64,000 nucleotides of DNA from Acidobacteriota bacterium (GCA_016929335.1 JAFGIY010000181.1:1-64000), one strand, 5' to 3'. Positions 47,171 through 56,223 are shown, counted from the stretch's first letter. Translations and numbers: made by a program. The notes: a model not told the origin generated them from the letters alone.

Positions 47171-48535
47171 ATGAATAAGCGGCGCCTAAAGATAATGGTG
47201 GTTGATGATGAAGCTGCCATGAGAGAAGTCCTCGAAATGCGGCTTCAGGATTGGGGATTCGATGTAATCCTGGCTGAAGATGGGAAGGAAGGTCAGGAAA
47301 AGGCCGAGCTATACGATCCGGATATTGTGATATCAGATGTCATTATGCCTCGTTTTTCGGGCATGGAGCTTCTCCAGCTTTTGCGAACGGGAAACTCCAA
47401 CCGCCCAATCATCCTGATGACGGCTCAAGCCAGTGTTGATCTGGCGGTGGATGCGATGAAGCAGGGAGCATCAGATTTTGTTACCAAGCCGATCGATTAC
47501 TCCAAGCTGAGATCGATTCTCGACACAGCCGAGCAGGAAGTAGCTTTGCATCAGGAAACCCGCAGACTGGATTTGCAGCTGGAGAAGGGAGCTGGATTCA
47601 GCGATTTTGTCGGCATAAGCAAGCCGATGCGGGAAGTTTATGATTTGCTCACCAGTATCAGCAACAGCGATGCATCGGTAATTATTACGGGTGAAAGCGG
47701 CACAGGGAAAGAGCTCGCCGCCCGCACCATTCATAGTCTAAGCTCCCGGAGCAAAGGCCCGTTTATCGCCATTAATGCAGCAGCTATACCGGAAAATCTT
47801 CTGGAAAGTGAAGTGTTCGGCCATGAAAAAGGCGCTTTCACCGGTGCTACGGGAGCCCGGGCCGGTTGTTTCGAACTTGCCAATCACGGGACACTGTTTC
47901 TCGATGAAATAGTCGAAATGCCGGTCCTTCTGCAACCCAAACTTCTGCGGGTTCTGGAGGACAGGCGCGTTCGTAGAGTCGGCGGCAGCCAGGAACTGCA
48001 GGTGGATGTGCGCGTTCTTGCGGCCTCAAATCAGGAACCGAGAAAAGCCGTCGAAAACAAAAAACTCCGGGAGGATCTTTTTTACCGGCTGAATGTGTTT
48101 ACGGTTGCCCTCCCTCCGCTTCGACAGCACAAGGCGGACATTCCTCTCCTGGTCAGATCCTTTATCCAGGAGTTCAATTCCCGGCACGGCGCTCAAGTGG
48201 AGTCATGCAGAGGAGAGACGCTGGAATTGCTGAACGCCTATTCCTGGCCGGGAAATGTCCGCGAACTGAGAAATGTATTGGAAAGGGCAGTAATACTGGC
48301 AAAGGGATTCTGGATTGAGCCGTCGCATCTGCCGTCCTATATTCAGAATCCGGCGGTTTTAGGCAATCGCGAGGAGATGTCATTACCCTCAGGAGTCACT
48401 GCTGCGGAAGCTGAAAAGGAACTGATACTGCGAACGCTGCGCGCAACCGACAACAACAAGGCTGAAGCCGCACGCCGATTGGGATTGGATGTTAAAACCA
48501 TTCGGAATAAGCTTAAGACTTACGGCATCGGATGA
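47171..48535 (+). CDS. Sigma-54-dependent response regulator, GlrR-like
   Basis: 454-residue regulator: receiver domain with Asp56 (IVISDVIMP), Thr84 and Lys106; AAA+ domain with Walker A GESGTGKE (174-181) and a perfect GAFTGA loop (221-226); Fis-type helix-turn-helix at about 425-454 (NKAEAARRLGLDVKTIRNKLK). The gene order regulator, kinase, lipoprotein resembles the enterobacterial GlrR-GlrK-QseG group. GAGG lies six bases before ATG 47171; ATG 47165 and the frame start at 47111 are less likely. Its most likely target is the sigma-54 promoter of the OmpA-family gene, with the palindromes as its sites. Confidence 0.93.
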   Translation: MNKRRLKIMVVDDEAAMREVLEMRLQDWGFDVILAEDGKEGQEKAELYDPDIVISDVIMPRFSGMELLQLLRTGNSNRPIILMTAQASVDLAVDAMKQGASDFVTKPIDYSKLRSILDTAEQEVALHQETRRLDLQLEKGAGFSDFVGISKPMREVYDLLTSISNSDASVIITGESGTGKELAARTIHSLSSRSKGPFIAINAAAIPENLLESEVFGHEKGAFTGATGARAGCFELANHGTLFLDEIVEMPVLLQPKLLRVLEDRRVRRVGGSQELQVDVRVLAASNQEPRKAVENKKLREDLFYRLNVFTVALPPLRQHKADIPLLVRSFIQEFNSRHGAQVESCRGETLELLNAYSWPGNVRELRNVLERAVILAKGFWIEPSHLPSYIQNPAVLGNREEMSLPSGVTAAEAEKELILRTLRATDNNKAEAARRLGLDVKTIRNKLKTYGIG

Positions 48536-48617
48536 AAACGACAGAGACAGTATTGAAATCGCGGGGTAAAGGATTCGTTTCATCCGATTCTCATGGCTTT
48601 CGCATCTGCTGAGTGAA

Positions 48618-50177
48618 ATGAAGATAACAACAAGAATCATATTCGGATATGGATTATTTATCGTCATTCTTGTGGGGATGGCGATTTATCAGTTGATTAT
48701 CATCCACCGAATGCAATCCATAAACCGAACCCTGAGAGAGACCAACTTCCGAAATGCCGTTACTTGTCTGCAGGCATTGCGGGATCAGGAGCGGATAGAA
48801 GAATATATCCGGAAGTCTTTTGCACTGGCGGATCCCGATTACCTGAAACCGATTAAGGAATTCCAAAAGGATTACGAATCGAAACTGGTACAACTCGGGA
48901 GCAATGCCGTCTCGGCGGAAGAACGTGCGGAGATCGGGCGTCTCGAACGGATGTGGCATTCCTTCGCAATAAAGCTCAGGCAATTACAGCAGAATCCACC
49001 CGGAGAAGGGGCTGTCCTGCCGCAGGATCTTCAGGAAGATTTCGAAAGCCTGCAAACTCAGACCTATTCTGTTTATCAATCCGGTTTGCGATCCATGGGT
49101 GAAGAAGTTGAAATGTCCCGTAAAACCAGCGATGCTGCGGCGCTGATTTTAGGATGTTCCGTATTCGCAGCGCTCTCGATCAGCATCCTGGTTTCTTTCT
49201 TCATCTTCCGTTCCATTTCAAATCCGCTCACTCATCTCACGGAGGGTACCCGAGCCATAGCAGAGGGGAAGTTTTACTACCGCCTCGACACCTCTCGAAA
49301 CGACGAGTTCGCGCAGCTCGCCAAGGATTTTAATACGATGACCCGGCGGTTGAATGAACTCGATGAGATGAAAAAGGATTTTGTTTCACATGTATCTCAT
49401 GAATTGAAAGCTCCTCTGGTATCGATGCAGGAAACCATTCAACTGCTCCTGGGACAGATCCCGGGACCGCTTACAGAGAAGCAGCGGCGACTGCTCGAGC
49501 TGAACCTTCAAAGCGGACAACGCCTCACCTCGATGATCGGCAATCTTCTTGATCTTTCAAAAATTGAAGCCGGGGTTATTGACTATGAGATGAAAGATCA
49601 GAATTTGATCCCGCTTGTGCAAAATGCGATTGCGGAAATCGAGGTGCACGCCAATGAGAAACAGGTTCAAATCGAGACGGCATTTCCGGATGAACCTCTG
49701 CTGGTCGAATGCGACGGCGGCCGCATTATGCAGGTCATCGTCAACCTGGTCGGCAATGCGGTTAAGTTTTCTTCGAAAAAGGGAATCGTCCGGATCGGGG
49801 TGGAAGCGGTAAAGAAGGTTCCCGAAACAATGCCCGGGCATATGAGTAATCCGGGATTGAAATCGAGCAATGATCGTAATTATGGGCTTGTGACTGTGGC
49901 CGATTTCGGCGTAGGCGTTCCGGATTCGGAAAAAGACAAAATTTTCGAAAAATTCTATCAGGTCAAAAAGGGGAAAAGAATAGCGGGTCAGGGAGTGGGC
50001 CTGGGATTGGCGATTTCTCGAAACATTGTGGATGCACATCGAGGAGCAATTTGGGTAGAAGACAATCCGAGCGGGGGCAGCCGCTTCCGATTGCTGCTTC
50101 AAGCGGGAAAAGCTCAAAATAATGTTCATTCAACAGCCGCCGATCCCGTTGGTAATCTGCATCCTGATGGTGAATAG
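48618..50177 (+). CDS. HAMP-domain sensor histidine kinase, GlrK-like
   Basis: 519-residue inner-membrane kinase: first membrane helix (about 7-29), a periplasmic helical domain of about 140 residues, second membrane helix (about 174-197), HAMP domain (198-250), HisKA with His261 (VSHELKAPL) and an ATPase domain with LVGNAVKFSSKK, DFGVGVPDSEKD and GVGLGLAIS. The short helical sensor domain is like GlrK (formerly QseE). The kinase is 82 bases downstream of the regulator gene. ATG 48618 follows a GAGTGAA box. It would phosphorylate the upstream regulator. Confidence 0.92.
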   Translation: MKITTRIIFGYGLFIVILVGMAIYQLIIIHRMQSINRTLRETNFRNAVTCLQALRDQERIEEYIRKSFALADPDYLKPIKEFQKDYESKLVQLGSNAVSAEERAEIGRLERMWHSFAIKLRQLQQNPPGEGAVLPQDLQEDFESLQTQTYSVYQSGLRSMGEEVEMSRKTSDAAALILGCSVFAALSISILVSFFIFRSISNPLTHLTEGTRAIAEGKFYYRLDTSRNDEFAQLAKDFNTMTRRLNELDEMKKDFVSHVSHELKAPLVSMQETIQLLLGQIPGPLTEKQRRLLELNLQSGQRLTSMIGNLLDLSKIEAGVIDYEMKDQNLIPLVQNAIAEIEVHANEKQVQIETAFPDEPLLVECDGGRIMQVIVNLVGNAVKFSSKKGIVRIGVEAVKKVPETMPGHMSNPGLKSSNDRNYGLVTVADFGVGVPDSEKDKIFEKFYQVKKGKRIAGQGVGLGLAISRNIVDAHRGAIWVEDNPSGGSRFRLLLQAGKAQNNVHSTAADPVGNLHPDGE

Positions 50178-50221
50178 AGTCTTTATCTGCGGTTTTCTAT
50201 GCAAAACGCAACAGGCAAAGA

Positions 50222-50257
50222 AGCTGATTGCTGAAAACTGAAGGCTGACAGCGCGCG
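50222..50257. repeat. GCTGAAG-GCTGACA heptamer repeat
   Basis: Four units in 7-nt phase (GCTGATT, GCTGAAA, ACTGAAG, GCTGACA) followed by GCGCGCGG. Same words as at 31725-31748. TTGACA follows at 50275-50280. Confidence 0.6.
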
Positions 50258-50426
50258 GATATCCGTGCAGACGGTTGACATAAATCACGGGAGGTTGCAG
50301 CTAATCTCCACACGATCGAGGTTCAGAATGCATTCTTTCTCAGCTTTGGGAAGGATTTCCGGGGAAATGACAGGTACCGGATTTGCACGAAAAGAGCTGC
50401 CGTATGCAATAGGAGCTTACCACCCT

Positions 50427-51059
50427 TTGACAAACCGAAAAAACAGCAGGCGCTGGAGCCCGCCGTCCTTTTTATGTATTGCCGGGTTGTTGCTGATGCT
50501 TCTGGTGGCGCCGGGCTGCAGCAGGAAAGCTTCCGCACCGGTCACTCCGCCCATTCAAAGCGCGGCAAAACCGCCCTCGGACTCCGCTCCTCAAGCGGTT
50601 ACACCCAGCGTGATCCCGCCCCCGAAACCAGTGCACATGGAGTCTGTTCCTGTCTCAAAAGCGCCTGTGGCGCCGAACAACCTTGACCTGGGAATCAAGA
50701 GCTTCAGAGCTGGAGAGTTTGAGGAGGCGGCACAATATTTTGAGGATTATGTCGGAACCGGCGCAAACATGGAAAATCGGGATTTGGCTCTGTTTCATCT
50801 ATTTCTCGCGCGTACGCTGATGGGAAATTCCGGTAAAAACCTGCGCAAAGCCGGGGACGCTCTGAAGCGCCTCGTCAATGAGTTTCCCAAAAGCCAATAT
50901 AGGAACTCAGCAGAATTGATTGCGGGGCTTCAGGCTCAAATTGAAAACATGAAATCAGACGTGAAGGAGAAGGAAACCAGGATTAAGCAGCTCAATGATG
51001 AATTGCAGAAATTAAAAGAGATCGATTTGCAGCGCAGGCCTTCCCGACCGCCCTATTAG
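50427..51059 (+). CDS. TPR/coiled-coil outer-membrane lipoprotein, QseG-like position
   Basis: Predicted lipoprotein of 210 residues. A charged N-terminus (RKNSRRW) is followed by a hydrophobic stretch and lipobox LVAPGC, so the cysteine would be acylated after cleavage. A proline-rich linker (APVTPPIQSA...VIPPPKP) leads to helical TPR-like repeats (DLGIKSFRAGEFEEAAQYFEDY...FPKSQYRNSA) and a C-terminal coiled coil. TTG 50427 is chosen because AGGAG lies about nine bases upstream and it starts the signal peptide; ATG 50328 or 50367 would add an unlikely extension. Its place after a GlrK-like kinase matches the QseG lipoprotein, which stimulates GlrK; sequence homology cannot be claimed by eye. 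Confidence 0.7.
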   Translation: MTNRKNSRRWSPPSFLCIAGLLLMLLVAPGCSRKASAPVTPPIQSAAKPPSDSAPQAVTPSVIPPPKPVHMESVPVSKAPVAPNNLDLGIKSFRAGEFEEAAQYFEDYVGTGANMENRDLALFHLFLARTLMGNSGKNLRKAGDALKRLVNEFPKSQYRNSAELIAGLQAQIENMKSDVKEKETRIKQLNDELQKLKEIDLQRRPSRPPY

Positions 51060-51073
51060 GTTTGAATTCGATT

Positions 51074-51802
51074 CTATTTTTTTGTCAGTTCATCGCTGGC
51101 TATCTTCCCGTCCAGCAACCGGATGACACGATGCGCATGCGCGGCAATATCCGCTTCATGCGTCACCAGGATAATCGTATTCCCCTTTTTGTACAGCTCG
51201 TCAAATAACGCCATAATCTCAGAACTGGTGGCCGAATCCAGGTTCCCGGTCGGCTCGTCTGCGAGAATGAGAGATGGATTATTTACCAGAGCCCGCGCAA
51301 TAGCGACTCGCTGCCGTTGGCCGCCGGAAAGCTCATTGGGCCGATGGTAGAGTCTCTCTCCAAGTTCTACATTCTGCAACGCTTTAATCGCGCGTTCTTT
51401 TCTTTCGTGTGCCGGCGTTCCGTTATAGATGAGTGGAAGCTCCACATTATGCAGTGCTGAAGCCCGAGGCAAAAGGTTGAATGTCTGAAACACAAAGCCG
51501 ATTTCCTTGTTCCGGATATGGGCGAGCTCATCATCATCCATCTCCGATACCAGGCGGGTGTTCAGAAAATACTTGCCTTTTGTAGGAGTATCCAGACATC
51601 CGATCAGATTCATCATCGTGGATTTGCCGGATCCTGAAGGCCCCATGATGGCCACATAAGCTCCCCTTTGAATCGCAAAGGTTACGCCTCTCAAAGCGTG
51701 GATCTCTTCGGCCCCCATCTGGTAGGTTTTCCACAGATCCTCGATATGAATCAGGATATTACTGTCGTCAACTGCACTGTTCCCGTTGGTTCCACTCATC
51801 AT
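51074..51802 (-). CDS. MacB/LolD-type ABC transporter ATPase
   Basis: 242-residue ATPase of the MacB/LolD/FtsE clade. Walker [10 protein letters not shown] near residue 54, signature [12 protein letters not shown], Walker [16 protein letters not shown]-loop LVTHEADIA. Such ATPases power mechanotransmission exporters that act with a membrane-fusion protein and an FtsX-like permease. The fusion protein is 33 bases upstream on the same strand, but no permease is downstream, where the lipoprotein gene converges. ATG 51802 has AGGGGA a few bases upstream. The two stop codons of the convergent genes are only about 15 bases apart. Confidence 0.92.
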   Translation of the reverse strand: MMSGTNGNSAVDDSNILIHIEDLWKTYQMGAEEIHALRGVTFAIQRGAYVAIMGPSGSGKSTMMNLIGCLDTPTKGKYFLNTRLVSEMDDDELAHIRNKEIGFVFQTFNLLPRASALHNVELPLIYNGTPAHERKERAIKALQNVELGERLYHRPNELSGGQRQRVAIARALVNNPSLILADEPTGNLDSATSSEIMALFDELYKKGNTIILVTHEADIAAHAHRVIRLLDGKIASDELTKK

Positions 51803-51835
51803 AATCCCCTATGCTTCGCAAAATTCCATTCGGCT

Positions 51836-53293
51836 TTACTTTTGGAGCTCCGCCTTCTTGGCCTTGTCAATCTTGACCGCTGTCCCATCTTTGATGGTGC
51901 GCAAGGTCTGATAGCTTCCCGATATTATCTCTTCATTCTCTTTAAGGTTCTCTATAATCTCTATTTCAGATTCGCCCGTAATGCCCGTTTTTACGGGTCG
52001 GAACCGGGCTGTTTTATTTTCATTAATTACAAACACACCTTCAAGTTCCTTTTTTTCCACATTGTCTTTGCTTGATGCAGCCCGGGCGATGGAACTTTTA
52101 TTCTTTTTGCTGAGGTCCGGCATATGATATTTGCCGTCCTTGTCCACTTCAACATCACGGGAGGTGAGAGCCTGTATCGGGATTGCAATCACGTTGCGCC
52201 TGGTACTGGTAGTGATTTCGCCGGTGCAGGACATGCCGGGGCGGAGCAAGGGTGAGGGCTGCTTAAGCGTGACGACGACCTTGAAGTCCTTCGCTTCCTG
52301 AGAGGATGTCGAATCGATCGGGCTATTACCTATCTCGGTGACCTCTCCGTCAAAGACGGAGTCCGGCAGCGCATCGACCTTCACCTGTGCAAGATCGCCC
52401 AGCGAGACATTCACGATATCGGTTTCGTCGACCTTCAACTGAGCTTGAATGGTGCTCAAATCCGCGATGGTCATTATTGTCGCTTCGGGACTTGTCATCA
52501 TTCCGGGAACGGCCCGTTCTCCTTTTTCCTTTTTAAGCTGAGTGATTACTCCATCCATGGGAGATTCAATTTTTGATTTCCGCGACTGGTCGCTCGCCTT
52601 GGTCAGATTTGCCGCCGCTGATTTTACCTGTGCTTCAGAAGCTTTTTGGGAGGTATTCATCCGCTCGATGTTATTCTGAGCGATGCTTATCTGCTTCTCC
52701 ATCTGGACCAGATTCGAGCGCTGGACTTCCAGCCGGGATTTGGTTGATCGAAAATCATTCTGTGCCGTCTCATAGCCGTCGCGGGAGATCAAACCGTCTT
52801 CGAACAGCTGCTGCTGGCGCTTAAAGCTGTTTTGCGAAGTAGCAAAATTGTTTTCCGCTTGCTCGAGTTCCGCGCGGGCAGATTTCAGGGAGGCTTGATC
52901 GCGCAGCAGCTGAACCTCTGCATTCAGGATTTCAAACATTTGTGCACGAGCCTGGGCTGCATTCATGTCGTATTGAGCTTGCGCCGCCCTCGTTTCGGCA
53001 TCCGTCTGGATTGGATCGATTCGCAGAAGGATGTCCCCCTTTTTCACAGACTGCCCCTCCTGAACAGGCAGCTCGGTAATGATCCCTGAAATTTCGGATT
53101 GGAGATCTACGAACTTTTTGGCGCGAATATCGCCGCTGGCCGTCACTTTGGAGTTCAGCACATCCTTTCGTTGCACGACGGTAGTCTGAACAAGAACTGT
53201 GTCCTTCCGTCTTGAGTTCAAGCTTGCAATAACTATGATTGCCAGAAGTACAATCAGACTGCCCGCGATCCAAAATCTCTTCCCCTTAGTCAT
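51836..53293 (-). CDS. MacA/HlyD-type periplasmic adaptor protein
   Basis: 485-residue membrane-fusion protein. An N-terminal membrane anchor (FWIAGSLIVLLAIIVIASL) is followed by a lipoyl-like half motif (SEISGIITELPVQEGQSVKKGDILLRID), a long alpha-helical hairpin (about 100-225), the second half (SKIESPMDGVITQLKKEKGERAVPG), a beta-barrel (about 275-360) and a C-terminal membrane-proximal domain with VKTGITGESEIEI. It should connect an inner-membrane ABC exporter to an outer-membrane channel. It is followed by the MacB-like ATPase gene. ATG 53293 is preceded by GGAGG. The permease and TolC-like partner are not in this window. Confidence 0.9.
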   Translation of the reverse strand: MTKGKRFWIAGSLIVLLAIIVIASLNSRRKDTVLVQTTVVQRKDVLNSKVTASGDIRAKKFVDLQSEISGIITELPVQEGQSVKKGDILLRIDPIQTDAETRAAQAQYDMNAAQARAQMFEILNAEVQLLRDQASLKSARAELEQAENNFATSQNSFKRQQQLFEDGLISRDGYETAQNDFRSTKSRLEVQRSNLVQMEKQISIAQNNIERMNTSQKASEAQVKSAAANLTKASDQSRKSKIESPMDGVITQLKKEKGERAVPGMMTSPEATIMTIADLSTIQAQLKVDETDIVNVSLGDLAQVKVDALPDSVFDGEVTEIGNSPIDSTSSQEAKDFKVVVTLKQPSPLLRPGMSCTGEITTSTRRNVIAIPIQALTSRDVEVDKDGKYHMPDLSKKNKSSIARAASSKDNVEKKELEGVFVINENKTARFRPVKTGITGESEIEIIENLKENEEIISGSYQTLRTIKDGTAVKIDKAKKAELQK

Positions 53294-53530
53294 TCATTCC
53301 TCCATTATGGGGCAATGACGAATACTACGAGTGCTCAGGATAAAAGGTTTCATGTTTCAATGCAAAAGATTAGATGAGCCGAGAAGTTAAGCCTTTCAGA
53401 ATTCACCTTTTTTCTTTAGGAAAACACCCCGCCGTTGGATCGAGGCGCAACATTCCGACTGATAATTGCATCTATCGAAGTGTGGGCGTAGAATGAAAGT
53501 AATCCATTAAAGCAGTCTTGGAGAAACCAG

Positions 53531-53803
53531 ATGCCCGAAGCTGAAATCAAACGTCTCATGAAACATCTTGGTGAATCGATTAATGAGACACTCGCAGAAT
53601 CACCAAGGATCAATGAACGCATTCAGGAAATTCGAGATGCGGGATATGAAATTTTTCTCGTTATCGAAGCCAAAGTCGGGTTCAGCCGAAAGGACACAGA
53701 AGATAGCGAAACAATCGTACGCCAGAATGAACCCGTGCGCCTGCGCCTTACGCAGGAAGACGCTAAGTTCTTGAAATCATTGAAGATATCTATAGAAGAA
53801 TAG
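53531..53803 (+). CDS. Small conserved hypothetical protein
   Basis: 90-residue acidic protein, unrecognised. The N-terminal half is helical (KRLMKHLGESINETLAES), the centre predicts beta strands (YEIFLVIEAKVGFS) and the C-terminus is charged (LRLTQEDAKFLKSLKISIEE). No membrane segment or known motif. An AGAAAC box lies shortly before ATG 53531, and the gene is separate from its neighbours, between the divergent exporter genes and the bactofilin operon. Coding seems real from codon use and strand order, but its function is unknown. Confidence 0.55.
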   Translation: MPEAEIKRLMKHLGESINETLAESPRINERIQEIRDAGYEIFLVIEAKVGFSRKDTEDSETIVRQNEPVRLRLTQEDAKFLKSLKISIEE

Positions 53804-53950
53804 GGATCCGGTGATTTCTTCGATGGTCTTTCATAGCCTTTTATCCGTTATCCCGCAGCATCAGCCGCCTTTTTACAGATGGTATTACCGCTCGAACTTG
53901 ATTTATCCTGGATTCCGAAGCTGGATTATTGTCGGCTCATAAAGTAATGA

Positions 53951-53986
53951 ACCGCGGATTATCACAGATCTCCACGGATTCATCAC
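53951..53986. repeat. CCACGGATT-type intergenic repeat
   Basis: ACCGCGGATT-ATCACAGATC-TCCACGGATT-CATCACC, a short-period element of the kind found between genes in many large bacterial genomes. It lies in the gap after the bactofilin gene (minus strand). Confidence 0.5.
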
Positions 53987-54037
53987 CATTGTCAACGCAT
54001 GGGAAAGCTCAGAGCGCGGGTGAAGCATTGTGGAATC

Positions 54038-54457
54038 TCAGGGCGTTTTGCCGGTGTTGTTTGACTCAGCTGTCTTGGGATTGATGGTTTCGTCTTTTGC
54101 GTTTGATTTCTTTTCATTGCTCATGTTGCAGTGCCCATCGAATATGGCCCCGGCTTCTATTATCAGGCAGGGAGAAAAAACATCGCCGAAGACTTTGCCG
54201 TCCTTATGAATTTCAACCCGATCGGAAGCATGGATGACTCCATGGAATTCTCCATTAATGGAAATCCTCCTTATGTTGACTTCAGCATCTACTTTGCCGC
54301 CGGGACCAATCTCCAGAATTGCCTCCGACCGAACTTTGCCTTTGATGATTCCTTCCACGCGCAGTCCATTGGTGAAGGTGATTTCCCCCGTCATTTCCGC
54401 CCCCTTGCCGAGGAGGCTGACGATTTCATCCCTTGGCTCTTTCTTTTTAAATAACAT
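54038..54457 (-). CDS. Bactofilin
   Basis: 139-residue cytoskeletal protein with a central bactofilin beta-helix (about 20-110): regular turns such as GEITFTNGLRVEGIIKGKVRSE and GKVDAEVNIRRISINGEFHGVI. Flexible tails at both ends, the C-terminal one rich in Lys, Asn and Thr. Bactofilins polymerise without nucleotides and organise polar or septal proteins. It starts two bases after the end of parB, so it is the third gene of the par operon. In Myxococcus xanthus bactofilins hold the ParABS machinery in place, which may apply here. Confidence 0.93.
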   Translation of the reverse strand: MLFKKKEPRDEIVSLLGKGAEMTGEITFTNGLRVEGIIKGKVRSEAILEIGPGGKVDAEVNIRRISINGEFHGVIHASDRVEIHKDGKVFGDVFSPCLIIEAGAIFDGHCNMSNEKKSNAKDETINPKTAESNNTGKTP

Positions 54458-54459
54458 GA

Positions 54460-55314
54460 TCAGGCTCCCTTGGAGTGGGTGAATTCGGTCAGGACGGCGT
54501 ATATCCGCATCAGGTCTTCCGGACTATAATAATGAATCCGTATTTCTCCGGAATTATTCGACTTCGTAAGAATTTCAACTTTCGTGCCGAGCAATAAGCG
54601 CAACCGATCGGCAGCAGCCGCTTCATTCGGATCCAGGCTTTTCGGAGTCCGTGTGGCCTTTGATCTGCTTTTCGCCCATCGCTCGGTTTCTCGCACGGAC
54701 CATCCTTTTTCAATAATCGCCTCTGCAGCCTTTGTCATTTCGGAAGGACCTGCATTGGAAGCCAGAAGAGCACGCGCATGCCCTGGAGAAAGCCTCCCCT
54801 CGGCAACCAGCAGTTTAACCGCCGGAGGCAATTTTAAGAGCCGGACTGAATTTGCAATCGTGCTGCGATCCTTGCCAAGTCGCTCGGAAATTTTTTCCTG
54901 AGTCTCGCGGGTAGCCTCCATCAGGTGCTGATACGCTTGAGCCTCTTCAATTGGATTCAACGGCTCGCGTTGTATGTTTTCCACAAGCGCCAGTTCCATA
55001 AGCTTCTCATCCGGCACATCGCGAATCACGGCCGGTATCTTGAGCAAACCTGCACGCTGAGCTGCCGACAACCTCCGCTCACCGGCAATCAGCTGATATC
55101 CTTTGCCAAAAGGCCTTACCAACACTGGTTGCAGAATCCCGTTCTCCCGGATCGAAGCCGCAAGCTCCTCCAGGCGCGCTTCATCATGAACCAGTCTGGG
55201 CTGATCGGGATTGGGCGCGATACGATCGATGTCGATTTCGTTTGGAAGGCTCTCCACGGGTTTGGTATCGGGAATAAGCGCTTCCAGTCCTCTACCCAGT
55301 ACCTTTTTTTTCAT
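54460..55314 (-). CDS. parB: Chromosome partitioning protein ParB
   Basis: 284-residue ParB/Spo0J. N-terminal basic ParA-stimulating segment (KKKVLGRGLEALIP), CTPase/ParB domain with IRENGILQPVLVRPFGKGYQLIAGERRLSAAQ (GERR motif), helix-turn-helix (TQEKISERLGKDRSTIANSVRLLKL) that binds parS, and a C-terminal dimer domain. Loads as a clamp on parS and spreads on DNA with CTP. Its start overlaps the end of parA by 23 bases, so the two are coupled. Two parS-like sites lie about 100 bases upstream of parA. A bactofilin gene follows two bases after it. Confidence 0.97.
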   Translation of the reverse strand: MKKKVLGRGLEALIPDTKPVESLPNEIDIDRIAPNPDQPRLVHDEARLEELAASIRENGILQPVLVRPFGKGYQLIAGERRLSAAQRAGLLKIPAVIRDVPDEKLMELALVENIQREPLNPIEEAQAYQHLMEATRETQEKISERLGKDRSTIANSVRLLKLPPAVKLLVAEGRLSPGHARALLASNAGPSEMTKAAEAIIEKGWSVRETERWAKSRSKATRTPKSLDPNEAAAADRLRLLLGTKVEILTKSNNSGEIRIHYYSPEDLMRIYAVLTEFTHSKGA

Positions 55315-56068
55315 GGTTTAAAATTTCCTTGGCTAACCGGATATAGCTCTCAGCGCCTTTTGACCTTATATCATACAGGATAATAGGCTTACCGAAACTC
55401 GGCGCTTCAGCAAGGCGTACATTGCGGGGAATGACTGTCTGCATCATCTGGCCGGCAAAATGATTGATCAGATCTTCGCGCACCTGTGTGCTCAGATTTG
55501 TTCTCTCATCGAACATTGTCAGAAGAATTCCCTGAACGGAGAGATTCGGATTAAAAGCCTTTCGAATCCGGGCTAAAGTATCAAAGAGATCCGTGAGACC
55601 TTCCAGAGCAAAATATTCGCATTGTATCGGTACAAGGACAGAATCTGCGGCGACAAGTCCGTTAAGAGTCAGAATATTTAGCGAAGGCGGGCTGTCTATT
55701 AATATGAAGTCGAACTGGTCAACGATCGGGGTAAGGAGTCGCTTCAGCAAAAATTCCCGATCGGGCAGATCAATCATCTCCACCCCTGCTCCGGTCAGAT
55801 TTTTGTCCGCCGGAATCAGCTTCAGGTTTTCCAGATCCGTACTGAGCATAATCGAGAAGAGCGGCTCGGAATTGATCAGGGAATCATAAATGCTTTTCTT
55901 CAAGGAGCCTTTAATGACACCCAGCCCGCTTGTGCAGTTCGCCTGAGCATCCGTATCTATGACCAGAATTCGCATTTCGGCAATTGCAAGCGCGGCAGCC
56001 AGATTAATGACTGTCGTAGTCTTGCCGACGCCACCCTTTTGGTTTGTAACTGCAATTACTTTTGCCAT
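55292..56068 (-). CDS. parA: Chromosome partitioning ATPase ParA (Soj)
   Basis: 258-residue deviant-Walker P-loop ATPase. KGGVGKTT at residues 11-18 carries the signature lysine, and ILVIDTDAQANCT and FILIDSPPSLNILT complete the nucleotide site. It binds DNA non-specifically and moves ParB-parS complexes. The frame opens at 56119; ATG 56068 gives the family start MAKVIAVTNQ, though its ribosome site is weak (AAAGACC). The end overlaps parB by 23 bases. The gene lies downstream of the rsmG end and of the parS sites. Confidence 0.97.
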   Translation of the reverse strand: MAKVIAVTNQKGGVGKTTTVINLAAALAIAEMRILVIDTDAQANCTSGLGVIKGSLKKSIYDSLINSEPLFSIMLSTDLENLKLIPADKNLTGAGVEMIDLPDREFLLKRLLTPIVDQFDFILIDSPPSLNILTLNGLVAADSVLVPIQCEYFALEGLTDLFDTLARIRKAFNPNLSVQGILLTMFDERTNLSTQVREDLINHFAGQMMQTVIPRNVRLAEAPSFGKPIILYDIRSKGAESYIRLAKEILNHEKKGTG

Positions 56069-56171
56069 GAGGTCTTTGCGCGAGTGAGAGTAGCACAATT
56101 GCCGGATAAAAGTCGACAATTGTCAATGATTGCTCATAAAAACAGGGCAATTTTGGTATAGACGTTCGCAA

Positions 56172-56187
56172 TGTTTCACGTGAAACT
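56172..56187. promoter_or_regulatory. parS site 1
   Basis: TGTTTCACGTGAAACT matches the canonical parS palindrome TGTTTCACGTGAAACA at 15 of 16 bases. It lies between rsmG and parA, about 105 bases upstream of the parA start. Confidence 0.9.
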
Positions 56188-56207
56188 TAACGGCAAGCCG
56201 GCAGGAT

Positions 56208-56223
56208 CGTTTCACGTGCAACA
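56208..56223. promoter_or_regulatory. parS site 2 (imperfect)
   Basis: CGTTTCACGTGCAACA matches canonical parS at 14 of 16 bases, 20 bases after site 1. The core TTTCACGTG is intact and the right arm has one mismatch. Confidence 0.75.
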
